From JANMMJ01 sp031373255 (lineage in GTDB: Bacteria; Pseudomonadota; Alphaproteobacteria; Rhizobiales; Aestuariivirgaceae): a stretch of DNA of 28,162 nucleotides. Shown here piece after piece: positions 7,740-15,278 of this stretch. The position numbers were made by a program, and so were the translations under genes. Every line of letters starts with the position of its first letter. Position 1 is the first letter of the stretch. Location of the stretch: contig JANMMJ010000192.1 of assembly GCA_031373255.1 (NCBI GenBank), positions 1-28,162 on the forward strand, read 5' to 3'. The notes under the pieces were generated by a model that saw nothing but the letters and a program-made list of their open reading frames with translations, was not told the DNA's origin and did no database searches.

Positions 7740-10019
7740 ATGAGTACCGATACGCGCGTTTCAAAGCGGCAGGTCATTACTGAAGCTGAAGCTTTGCAGT
7801 TCCATCAGGCCGGCAAGCCGGGCAAACTGGAAATCAACCCAACCAAACCGATGGCGACGCAGCGTGACCTCTCGCTCGCCTACAGCCCCGGCGTTGCCTT
7901 TCCCGTCCGCAAGATCGCGGAATCGCCCGATACGGCTTATGATTACACGACCAAGGGCAATCTGGTGGCCGTCATCTCCAATGGAACGGCGATTCTGGGT
8001 CTCGGCGATCTGGGCGCGCTTGCCTCAAAACCGGTGATGGAAGGCAAGGCGGTCCTGTTCAAGCGGTTTGCCGACGTCGATTCCATCGATCTCGAGGTTG
8101 ATACCAAGGATGTCGATGAGTTTATCGCTGCGGTCCGTTATCTCGGTCCTTCGTTCGGCGGCATCAACCTGGAAGACATCAAGGCGCCGGATTGCTTCAT
8201 CATCGAGCAGCGCCTGCGGGAACTGATGGACATTCCGGTTTTTCATGACGATCAGCATGGCACGGCAATCATCGCCACGGCAGGGCTTCTCAATGCGCTG
8301 GAGATCACCGGCCGCGATCTGAAAACGTTCAAGCTGGTGTGCAACGGCGCAGGAGCCGCCGCCATCGCCTGCATCGAACTCATCAAATCGATGGGGGTTC
8401 CGCATGAGAATGTCATTCTCGCCGACTCGAAGGGCGTGGTGTATCAAGGACGCACCGAAGGCATGAACCAGTGGAAGTCGGCGCATGCGGTGAAAACCAA
8501 GGCACGCTCGCTGGGTGAGGCCCTTGAGGGAGCAGACGTGTTCTTTGGGCTTTCCGTGGCCGGAGCACTTACCACGGACATGGTCAAGGGCATGGCCAAG
8601 AACCCGATCATCTTTGCCATGGCAAATCCCGACCCGGAAATCACACCAGAAGATGTGGCCAAGGTGCGCGATGACGCCATCATGGCGACAGGACGCTCGG
8701 ATTATCCCAACCAGGTGAACAATGTGCTGGGCTTTCCCTATATCTTCCGGGGAGCGCTCGACGTGAGGGCCCGGACCATCAACGATGCAATGAAAATTGC
8801 GGCGGCCCGGGCACTTGCCGAACTGGCGCGGGAAGATGTTCCGGATGAAGTGGCGGCAGCCTATTCGGGTTCGCGCATGCAATTCGGTCCCGGCTATCTC
8901 ATTCCGGTGCCTTTCGACCCAAGGCTGATTTCGCGCATTCCCGTTGCTGTTGCAAAGGCCGCGATGGAAACCGGCGTGGCGCGCAAGCATATCGCCGATC
9001 TCGATGAATACGCGGCGACGCTTTCCGCCAGGCTCGATCCGATCGCCGGCACCCTGCAGAACATTTACGGACAGGTGCGCGTGGCGCCAAAGCGCGTGGT
9101 CTTCGCAGAGGGCGAAGAAGACCGGATGATCCGTGCGGCCAACAGCTTTGCCAATGCCGGATTGGGAACGGCCATTCTCATCGGGCGCGAAGCTGAGATC
9201 GAGCAGACGCTCAAGACCAATGGGCTGGAGTTGCACGAGAATGTCACGATCCTCAATGCACGGATTTCCAGCCGCAACATGGACTATGCCAATTTTCTGT
9301 ACGAGCGCATGCAACGCGATGGCTTCCTGTTCCGCGATTGCCAGCGCATGGCCAACCAGGACCGCAACGTGTTTGCCGCCTGCATGGTGGCGCTTGGCGA
9401 TGCCGATGCGCTGGTGACGGGGCTCACCCGGAATTTTTCAGTCGCCTTTGACAATGTCAGGCGGGCCATCGATCCGCGGCTCGGCCACCGGCCCATCGGT
9501 GTTTCGATGGCGCTGCTCAGGGGGCGCACGGTTTTCATCGCCGACACGTCGGTGCATGAACTGCCGACTTCGGAAGAGCTCGCCGACATCGCGCAAGAGG
9601 CAGCAGGTGTTGCTCGCCGCTTTGGCTATGAGCCGCGCGTGGCGTTCCTCTCGTACTCGACATTCGGCTATCCCAAGGGCGAGCGGTCCGAATATGTGCG
9701 CAACGCGGTGACGGTTCTCGACCGGCGCAATGTCGATTTCGAGTATGACGGTGAAATGGCGGCGGACGTGGCGCTGTCACGCGAGGCAATGGCGCTGTTT
9801 CCGTTCTGCCGGTTGTCGGGGCCCGCCAATGTGCTGGTGATGCCGGCGGCCCACTCGGCTTCGATCTCGACCAAGATGCTGCAGCAACTGGGCGGGGTAA
9901 CTGTGATTGGGCCATTGCTCACTGGGCTTGAAAAGCCGGTGCAGATCGCTTCAATGTCGGCCACGACATCGGATATCGTCAACCTCGCGGCAATTGCGGC
10001 CTACGACATCAATCGCTGA
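7740..10019 (+). CDS. maeB: NAD(P)-dependent malic enzyme with C-terminal phosphotransacetylase-like domain
   Basis: Oxidatively decarboxylates malate to pyruvate, supplying pyruvate and reduced cofactor during growth on C4-dicarboxylates. The 759 residues match the long MaeB/DME/TME class. The malic domain has the catalytic Tyr48 in LAYSPGVA, Lys103 in EGKAVLFKRF and the divalent-metal segment VFHDDQHGTA (about 167-176). The cofactor fold has the GAGAAA loop at 203-208. From about residue 430 to the end it resembles phosphate acetyltransferase (VVFAEGEEDRMIRAA, ending VNLAAIAAYDI), a domain known in this family to be regulatory rather than catalytic. I cannot tell NAD (DME) from NADP (TME) preference from sequence alone. 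The gene stands alone, divergent from mutS, and overlaps the olsB tail by 11 bases. Confidence 0.93.
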   Translation: MSTDTRVSKRQVITEAEALQFHQAGKPGKLEINPTKPMATQRDLSLAYSPGVAFPVRKIAESPDTAYDYTTKGNLVAVISNGTAILGLGDLGALASKPVMEGKAVLFKRFADVDSIDLEVDTKDVDEFIAAVRYLGPSFGGINLEDIKAPDCFIIEQRLRELMDIPVFHDDQHGTAIIATAGLLNALEITGRDLKTFKLVCNGAGAAAIACIELIKSMGVPHENVILADSKGVVYQGRTEGMNQWKSAHAVKTKARSLGEALEGADVFFGLSVAGALTTDMVKGMAKNPIIFAMANPDPEITPEDVAKVRDDAIMATGRSDYPNQVNNVLGFPYIFRGALDVRARTINDAMKIAAARALAELAREDVPDEVAAAYSGSRMQFGPGYLIPVPFDPRLISRIPVAVAKAAMETGVARKHIADLDEYAATLSARLDPIAGTLQNIYGQVRVAPKRVVFAEGEEDRMIRAANSFANAGLGTAILIGREAEIEQTLKTNGLELHENVTILNARISSRNMDYANFLYERMQRDGFLFRDCQRMANQDRNVFAACMVALGDADALVTGLTRNFSVAFDNVRRAIDPRLGHRPIGVSMALLRGRTVFIADTSVHELPTSEELADIAQEAAGVARRFGYEPRVAFLSYSTFGYPKGERSEYVRNAVTVLDRRNVDFEYDGEMAADVALSREAMALFPFCRLSGPANVLVMPAAHSASISTKMLQQLGGVTVIGPLLTGLEKPVQIASMSATTSDIVNLAAIAAYDINR

Positions 10020-10878
10020 TCCCAGCCAGGGGTGCCTCTTCAGGTGCGCCAAAATGGGCGAAATAGCGGGGATTAATGGCTGAAACAGGCAGGATGATGA
10101 GCACGTCAATGGTGTTGAACTGTTCGTCGATGACAGCGCCTTCGCCGATATAGCAGCCTAGCCGCAGATAGCCCTTGATAAGTGGAGGCAAAGTTACAAG
10201 GGCGCGCTTCACGTCGATCTTCTCAGGTGGCCTGCGGTTCATTTCAACGTAACGGGCGGACAAGGCCCTGACGCGCCATTCTGGTGGCGCTGCGCAGTGC
10301 TGCGCCATGAAGCTCAGGCTCATGGCATGGGCGTCCGGATCGATACCCTCAAGCGAAGCGCAGCCCAGCATGACATCAAGGCGGTTCAGCCGGACATAAT
10401 TCCAAATGCCCTGCCAGAGCAGTTCGACCACCGGTTTGGTGCGATAGGGTTCCAGCACACAGGAACGGCCCAGTTCGAGAAAATTCAGCTCCGGTTTACC
10501 TGCCAGCAATGGCGCAATATCGAACTCCGCCTCGGTGTAAAATCCGCCGTTTTCACGGGCGACCTGCTGGCGCAGCAGGCGGTAGGTGCCGACCAGTTCG
10601 CCATCCGCCAAAAGGATCGGATCGGCGCTTCCGGAAGGCGTATCGCGCACCACCAGCAACTGGTCGCAGAACGCATCGAAGCGATCCGCATCAAGGCGCG
10701 TTTCGCGGCTCAAGGCGTCTGGCCTGGCCGACAGTTCCTCGTAAAACACCATAAATCGCAGGCGCTGGGCTGCGACGATTTCCTCGCCGCTGACGGCCAG
10801 ACGCACGGTCAGGTCATTGCGCCTGCCCAGCACAAGGCCCGGTGTCATCGCATCTTTTGTGGCATTGATTCTGGTCAT
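10009..10878 (-). CDS. olsB: OlsB-like L-ornithine N-alpha-acyltransferase (GNAT fold)
   Basis: Probably transfers a 3-hydroxyacyl chain from acyl carrier protein to the alpha-amino group of ornithine, making lyso-ornithine lipid, the first step of phosphate-free ornithine membrane lipids. The 289-residue product follows the Sinorhizobium OlsB pattern as I recall it along its length: AAQRLRFMVFYEE, VGTYRLLRQQVA, FLELGRSCVLEPYR, ELLWQGIWNYV, MLGCASLEGIDP, PPEWRVRALSARYVEMNR and LPPLIKGYLRLGC. The frame stays open far upstream through pyrF antisense, but the ATG at 10878 gives the family N-terminus and clears the pyrF start. The second enzyme, OlsA, is not next door, so the pathway must be completed elsewhere. 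Related hemolysin-like GNAT proteins exist, which limits certainty about the exact substrate. Confidence 0.8.
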   Translation of the reverse strand: MTRINATKDAMTPGLVLGRRNDLTVRLAVSGEEIVAAQRLRFMVFYEELSARPDALSRETRLDADRFDAFCDQLLVVRDTPSGSADPILLADGELVGTYRLLRQQVARENGGFYTEAEFDIAPLLAGKPELNFLELGRSCVLEPYRTKPVVELLWQGIWNYVRLNRLDVMLGCASLEGIDPDAHAMSLSFMAQHCAAPPEWRVRALSARYVEMNRRPPEKIDVKRALVTLPPLIKGYLRLGCYIGEGAVIDEQFNTIDVLIILPVSAINPRYFAHFGAPEEAPLAGISD

Positions 10879-10923
10879 ATTGTCTCGTGGAAACAGTTTT
10901 TCGCATGTAGCACGGATTTCGGC

Positions 10924-10929
10924 TAGATA
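10924..10929 (+). promoter_or_regulatory. Possible -10 element just before pyrF
   Basis: TAGATA ends 6 bases before the pyrF ATG at 10936, and no Shine-Dalgarno is visible in front of either candidate start. A poor -35 match (TTCGCA, 10900-10905, 18-base spacer) accompanies it. If used, the transcript would begin at or beside the ATG, giving a leaderless mRNA for the pyrF-trp-accD-folC operon. This is inference from spacing. Confidence 0.25.
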
Positions 10930-10935
10930 GTGCCC

Positions 10936-11640
10936 ATGGACGGTCAAAATCCCATATGCGTGGCGCTCGACACGCCCGATATTGCCAAAGCTGTTACTCT
11001 TGCACGGGGTCTCAAACCACATGCCGGCTACGTCAAACTCGGCATGGAGTTCTTCTATTCCAATGGCCGGGCTGGCTACGAGGCTGTCGCTAAGGAAGGC
11101 GTTCCGATCTTCCTCGATCTCAAGCTGCACGACATTCCGAACACGGTCGCCAATGGCTTGCGATCGCTGATGAAGCTGGAACCTGCACCTGCCATCCTCA
11201 ACATTCACGCAAGCGGCGGGCTGGAGATGATGAAGGCGGCGGCAGAAGCGGTGGACGGACGGTGCAAGCTCATTGCCGTCACCATTCTTACCAGCCTGAC
11301 TGACGGCGATATCTGGGCATCGGGATTTGACCATCGGCGCAGCACACATGCCCATGCACAGAATTTGGCCGAACTCACCTCAAAGGCAGGGCTCGACGGC
11401 GTGGTGTGCAGCCCGCACGAAGTTGAAGTCATCCGGAAATCGACTTCGCCGGATTTTCTGATCGTGGTTCCCGGAATCCGCCCCGTGGATGGCAGTTTGC
11501 AAGATCAGAAACGGGTGGCGACCCCTGCCGCCGCGCTGAAGGCAGGCGCCAGCGTCCTTGTCATTGGAAGGCCAATCACCGGAGCTGCCGATCCGGCCCT
11601 TGCGGCAGTCAACATCGCGGCGAGCCTCCATGGCGATTAA
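10936..11640 (+). CDS. pyrF: Orotidine 5'-phosphate decarboxylase
   Basis: Last step of de novo UMP synthesis: decarboxylates OMP to UMP. The 234-residue TIM-barrel protein begins MDGQNPICVALDTPD and carries the catalytic charged network D-x-K-x-x-D in FLDLKLHDIPNT (Asp61, Lys63, Asp66). The phosphate-binding C-terminal part has VVPGIRPVDG and a glutamine-arginine-containing loop before VLVIGRPITGA. The ATG at 10936 fits the family N-terminus; a GTG two codons upstream (10930) is the alternative, and neither shows a Shine-Dalgarno. It heads a six-gene rightward operon and overlaps trpF by 11 bases. It is divergent from olsB with a gap of only about 57 bases. Confidence 0.95.
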   Translation: MDGQNPICVALDTPDIAKAVTLARGLKPHAGYVKLGMEFFYSNGRAGYEAVAKEGVPIFLDLKLHDIPNTVANGLRSLMKLEPAPAILNIHASGGLEMMKAAAEAVDGRCKLIAVTILTSLTDGDIWASGFDHRRSTHAHAQNLAELTSKAGLDGVVCSPHEVEVIRKSTSPDFLIVVPGIRPVDGSLQDQKRVATPAAALKAGASVLVIGRPITGAADPALAAVNIAASLHGD

Positions 11641-12274
11641 GGTCAAGATCTGCGGTTTGTCGACGACAGAGACGCTCGCAACGGCAATTGCATCAGGGGC
11701 CGACTTCGTCGGGCTGGTTTTCTATCCAAAAAGCCCGCGCAATGTCAGCATCGCACCGGTGGCTGAGCTTGCCGGAAAGGCGCGCGGGTCAGCGAAGATC
11801 GTTGCCCTGACGGTCGATGCCAGTGACGAGTTGCTTGGGCAGATCGGCACGCAAGTCCGGCCGGATTTCATCCAGGCGCATGGCAGCGAGACCCCGGCGC
11901 GGGTTGCCGAAATCCATGCCCTGACCGGGATACCGGTCATCAAGGCTATCAAGGTGGGTGCCATCTCCGACGTCCTGGGCGGGGCTCAGTATGCGAAGGT
12001 AGCTGCCTTCGTTCTTTACGATGCCAAGGCCCCAGAAACGCTCAAGGACGCGCTTCCAGGCGGCAATGGGCTGCCCTTTGACTGGACGCTGCTGGCTGGC
12101 GCACCAGGCGGCTTCATGCTCTCCGGCGGCCTTAATCCGGGCAATGTGGCGGCAGCCATCAAGATCACCGGCGCGCCGATGGTTGACGTTTCGTCCGGGG
12201 TCGAATCTTCGCCGGGGGTCAAGGACGTTACGCTGATCCGGAAATTCATTGAGGCCGCCAAATCCGCAAGCTAG
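11630..12274 (+). CDS. trpF: Phosphoribosylanthranilate isomerase
   Basis: Third step of tryptophan synthesis from anthranilate: Amadori rearrangement of PRA to CdRP. The 214-residue barrel starts MAIKVKICGLSTTETL, with the catalytic general-base cysteine at residue 8 in KICGL. It contains GADFVGLVFYPKSPRNV, and the general-acid aspartate lies in FVLYDAKAP. The phosphate-binding end is LSGGLNPGNV. The frame is open further upstream inside pyrF, but the ATG at 11630 matches the family start exactly and lies within the last codons of pyrF (11-base overlap), indicating coupling. It is a stand-alone TrpF rather than a TrpC-TrpF fusion. trpB follows after 24 bases. Confidence 0.96.
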   Translation: MAIKVKICGLSTTETLATAIASGADFVGLVFYPKSPRNVSIAPVAELAGKARGSAKIVALTVDASDELLGQIGTQVRPDFIQAHGSETPARVAEIHALTGIPVIKAIKVGAISDVLGGAQYAKVAAFVLYDAKAPETLKDALPGGNGLPFDWTLLAGAPGGFMLSGGLNPGNVAAAIKITGAPMVDVSSGVESSPGVKDVTLIRKFIEAAKSAS

Positions 12275-12298
12275 AACGGCACCCGAAAGAGAGACGCC

Positions 12299-13516
12299 AT
12301 GAACGCCCCCGTTCCCAATTCCTATCGCACCGGACCTGATGAAAGAGGCCGTTTTGGCATTTATGGCGGCCGTTTTGTCGCCGAAACGCTCATGCCGCTC
12401 ATTCTTGAGCTCGAGCAAGCCTACACCGATGCCAAGGCCGATCCTTCCTTCCAGGCGGAACTGGACAGTTTTCTGGAACATTACGTCGGCCGGCCCAGCC
12501 CGCTCTATTTTGCCGAACGGCTGACCGAGCATCTCGGCGGCGCAAAAATCTATTTCAAGCGCGACGAGTTGAACCACACCGGAGCCCACAAGATCAACAA
12601 TGTGATGGGCCAGATCCTGCTGGCGCGCCGCATGGGCAAGAAGCGCATCATCGCCGAGACGGGTGCTGGCCAGCATGGCGTCGCCACGGCCACGGCGTGT
12701 GCCCGTTTCGGACTCGAATGCATCGTCTACATGGGCGAAGTTGATATTGAGCGGCAAAAACCGAACGTCTTCCGGATGAAACTCCTGGGCGCCGAGGTAA
12801 TACCGGCAAAATCCGGATCGCGCACCCTCAAGGACGCCCTGAACGAGGCGCTGCGCGACTGGGTCGCCAATGTCGAAAATACATTTTACTGCATCGGCAC
12901 GGTGGCAGGTCCACATCCCTATCCCGGCATGGTGCGGGACTTTCAGTCGGTGATCGGTGTGGAAACAAAGAGACAAATGATGTCACGCGAGGGCCGGCTG
13001 CCGGATTCGCTGGTTGCGGCAATCGGCGGCGGGTCGAACGCGATGGGCCTGTTCCATCCGTTCCTCGACGACAAAACTGTCGAAATCCATGGCGTCGAAG
13101 CGGCAGGCCATGGGCTCCACACCAAGGAACATGCAGCTTCAATCACCGGCGGGCGGCCCGGCATCCTGCACGGAAACCGGACCTATCTGCTGATGGATGA
13201 CGATGGCCAGATCATCGAAGGCCATTCCATATCGGCAGGCCTCGATTATCCGGGCATCGGGCCTGAACATTCATGGCTGAACGACCTTGGCCGAGTGAAC
13301 TATGTGGCGGCAACCGACAAGGAGGCGCTGGAAGCCTTCAAGCTTTGCTGCGAACTTGAAGGGATCATCCCGGCACTCGAGCCTTCGCACGCTCTTGCCC
13401 ATGTCATGAAGATTGCACCCAAGAAGCCCAAGGACCATCTGATGGTGATGAACATGTGCGGACGGGGCGACAAGGACATTTTCACAGTGGCTGCCCATCT
13501 TGGGGTGAAGCTGTGA
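12299..13516 (+). CDS. trpB: Tryptophan synthase beta chain
   Basis: PLP enzyme condensing indole with L-serine to tryptophan in the alpha2-beta2 complex. The 405-residue product has the PLP-binding lysine Lys98 in LNHTGAHKINN, the phosphate-binding loop AIGGGSNAMG, the catalytic glutamate in AETGAGQHG and the C-terminal GRGDKD motif. Length matches TrpB1 proteins (about 400). The start ATG at 12299 has an AAGAGAGA purine stretch as Shine-Dalgarno. Its stop overlaps the GTG start of trpA (GTGA), the usual arrangement for stoichiometric production of the two subunits. No leader peptide or attenuator is visible in the 24-base gap after trpF. Confidence 0.98.
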   Translation: MNAPVPNSYRTGPDERGRFGIYGGRFVAETLMPLILELEQAYTDAKADPSFQAELDSFLEHYVGRPSPLYFAERLTEHLGGAKIYFKRDELNHTGAHKINNVMGQILLARRMGKKRIIAETGAGQHGVATATACARFGLECIVYMGEVDIERQKPNVFRMKLLGAEVIPAKSGSRTLKDALNEALRDWVANVENTFYCIGTVAGPHPYPGMVRDFQSVIGVETKRQMMSREGRLPDSLVAAIGGGSNAMGLFHPFLDDKTVEIHGVEAAGHGLHTKEHAASITGGRPGILHGNRTYLLMDDDGQIIEGHSISAGLDYPGIGPEHSWLNDLGRVNYVAATDKEALEAFKLCCELEGIIPALEPSHALAHVMKIAPKKPKDHLMVMNMCGRGDKDIFTVAAHLGVKL

Positions 13517-14331
13517 CGACGCGCATCGACAAGAAATTTGCCGCGCTCAAGGCCGAGGGCAGGTCGGCGCTGGTGACTTTCGTGACCGCAGGCGATCCCG
13601 ACTATGAAACATCCCTGCAAATCGTCAAGGGCCTGCCCAAAGCGGGGGCAGACATCATTGAGTTCGGCATGCCTTTTACCGATCCGATGGCGGACGGACC
13701 GGCGATCCAGGCGGCAGGATTGCGGGCGCTGCATGCCGGGCAGACCATGCCCAAGACACTGGCGATGGTGCGGGCCTTCCGCAAGGGCGACGAGGCCACA
13801 CCGGTGGTCCTCATGGGCTACTTCAACCCGATCTACGTTTATGGCGTCGAGAGGTTTCTCGCCGACGCAAAAACTGCAGGCGTGGACGGACTGATCGTGG
13901 TCGATCTGCCGCCCGAGGAAGACGAAGAACTGTGCATTCCGGCGATGAAGGCCGGATTGAACTTCATCCGCCTCGCCACGCCGACGACCGACGACAAGCG
14001 CGCGCCCAAGGTGTTCAGGAATACTTCAGGCTTCGTCTATTACGTTTCGGTGCTGGGCATCACGGGCACCAAGGCTCCCGACCTTGCCAGCGTGAAACAG
14101 AATGTCGTTCGCCTCAAGGGCCACACGGACCTGCCCATCGCCGTCGGTTTCGGGGTCAAATCGGCGGATCAGGCCCGGGCCATCGCAAAAGATGCAGAGG
14201 GCGTCGTTGTCGGATCGGCTCTGGTCAATGCCGTGCGCGATAATCTCAGTGTGGACGGCAAGCCCACAGTTGCGACGGTGAAGGCTGTGCACAGTCTGGT
14301 TAGTGAAATTGCCTCGGGTCTCAGGAGCTAA
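13513..14331 (+). CDS. trpA: Tryptophan synthase alpha chain
   Basis: Cleaves indole-3-glycerol phosphate to indole, which tunnels to TrpB. The 272-residue TIM barrel has catalytic Glu50 in IIEFGMPFTDP and Asp61 in MADGPAIQ, the segment VLMGYFNPIYVYG, the active-site loop around VDLPPEED, and the phosphate-binding GFGVKSADQA and VVGSALV strands. I chose the GTG at 13513: it overlaps the trpB stop by 4 bases (GTGA), it is preceded by GGGGTGAAG inside trpB, and it gives the expected N-terminus TTRIDKKFAAL. The longer open frame upstream is only antisense-free read-through of trpB. accD follows after 5 bases. Confidence 0.97.
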   Translation: MTTRIDKKFAALKAEGRSALVTFVTAGDPDYETSLQIVKGLPKAGADIIEFGMPFTDPMADGPAIQAAGLRALHAGQTMPKTLAMVRAFRKGDEATPVVLMGYFNPIYVYGVERFLADAKTAGVDGLIVVDLPPEEDEELCIPAMKAGLNFIRLATPTTDDKRAPKVFRNTSGFVYYVSVLGITGTKAPDLASVKQNVVRLKGHTDLPIAVGFGVKSADQARAIAKDAEGVVVGSALVNAVRDNLSVDGKPTVATVKAVHSLVSEIASGLRS

Positions 14332-14336
14332 GGGCC

Positions 14337-15269
14337 TTGAACTGGATCAAGAACTTCGTTCGTCCCAAAATCCGGTCGATTCTCGGCGGCGGCGGCGCGC
14401 GGCGCGACACGCCAGAGAATATGTGGATCAAGGATCCCGAATCCGGCCAGATGGTTTTCTACCGCGATCTGGAAGCCAATCTCTTCGTCATGCCAGCGTC
14501 CGGATTTCACATGCGGATGGCGCCGGATGTGCGGCTCAAAAGCATGTTCGACGATGGCGAATACGAAACGATTGCCCTGCCCCAGGTGGCGACCGATCCA
14601 CTGAAGTTCCGCGACGAGCGGCGCTACACTGACCGGCTCAAGGAAGCGCGGCAGAAGACAGAATCGGAAGATGCAATCCTCGCCGCGCATGGCAAGCTTG
14701 ATGGCCTGCCCGTGGTGATGACGGTGCAGGATTTTGCCTTCATGGGGGGATCGCTCGGCATGGCGGCGGGCGATGCACTTATCGCCGCGATGCGTGCTGC
14801 CGTCCAGATGAAGGCACCGTTCGTGCTCTTTGCCTCATCTGGCGGGGCCCGCATGCAGGAAGGCATTCTGTCGCTCATGCAATTGCCACGCACAACCGTT
14901 GCGGTGCAGGAACTGCGCCGGGCCAAGCTTCCTTATATTGTTGTCCTGGTGCATCCGGTGACCGGCGGTGTCACCGCCTCATATGCCATGCTGGGCGATG
15001 TGCAGATCGCGGAGCCCGGCGCGCTAATCGGTTTTGCCGGTCCCCGCGTCATCGAGCAGACGATCCGGGAAAAGCTTCCGGAAGGTTTCCAGCGGGCGGA
15101 ATATCTGCGCGATCATGGCATGATCGATATGGTGGTGCACCGCCATGAGTTGCGCGCCACGATCAGCCGGATCGTCCGCGTTCTGACGAAATCATCCGCC
15201 GTGCCGGGACTGACCAACGGAGCCCGAGAGGAAACCGGCAAGGCAATGGTTCCCGCAAAGGCGTCCTGA
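14337..15269 (+). CDS. accD: Acetyl-CoA carboxylase carboxyltransferase subunit beta (zinc-ribbon cysteines lost)
   Basis: Beta half of the carboxyltransferase that moves the carboxyl group from biotin to acetyl-CoA, the first committed step of fatty-acid synthesis. The 310 residues align with AccD in FMGGSLGMAAGDA, SSGGARMQEGILSLMQ, HPVTGGVTASYAMLGD and IGFAGPRVIEQTIREKLPEGF. Oddity: the N-terminal zinc ribbon is degenerate. The four cysteines known in E. coli AccD correspond here to Asp33, Ser36, Met52 and Ser55 (WIKDPESGQ and VMPASGFHMRM), so zinc should not bind. From memory, related rhizobial AccDs also lack most of these cysteines. The start is TTG at 14337, with AGGAG 9 bases upstream. 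It lies between trpA (5-base gap) and folC (9-base gap). Confidence 0.96.
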   Translation: MNWIKNFVRPKIRSILGGGGARRDTPENMWIKDPESGQMVFYRDLEANLFVMPASGFHMRMAPDVRLKSMFDDGEYETIALPQVATDPLKFRDERRYTDRLKEARQKTESEDAILAAHGKLDGLPVVMTVQDFAFMGGSLGMAAGDALIAAMRAAVQMKAPFVLFASSGGARMQEGILSLMQLPRTTVAVQELRRAKLPYIVVLVHPVTGGVTASYAMLGDVQIAEPGALIGFAGPRVIEQTIREKLPEGFQRAEYLRDHGMIDMVVHRHELRATISRIVRVLTKSSAVPGLTNGAREETGKAMVPAKAS

Positions 15270-15278
15270 GGTTCAATC

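Noticed and set aside
8025..9314. 429-codon open frame antisense to maeB
   Set aside because: It lies wholly opposite the strongly supported malic enzyme gene, its product has no recognisable domain, and it is the kind of shadow frame expected in GC-rich DNA.
7740..10019. The malic enzyme-phosphotransacetylase fusion as a novel fusion
   Set aside because: This domain arrangement is the normal form of MaeB-class enzymes in proteobacteria.
10879..11355. Extended N-terminus for the OlsB-like protein
   Set aside because: The frame is open through pyrF antisense, but family similarity begins at the ATG at 10878 and the extension would overlap pyrF by more than 400 bases.
11789..12976. 395-codon open frame antisense to trpF and trpB
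   Set aside because: It spans two well-identified genes in the opposite frame, and its product is rich in Gly, His, Arg and Asp with no family resemblance.
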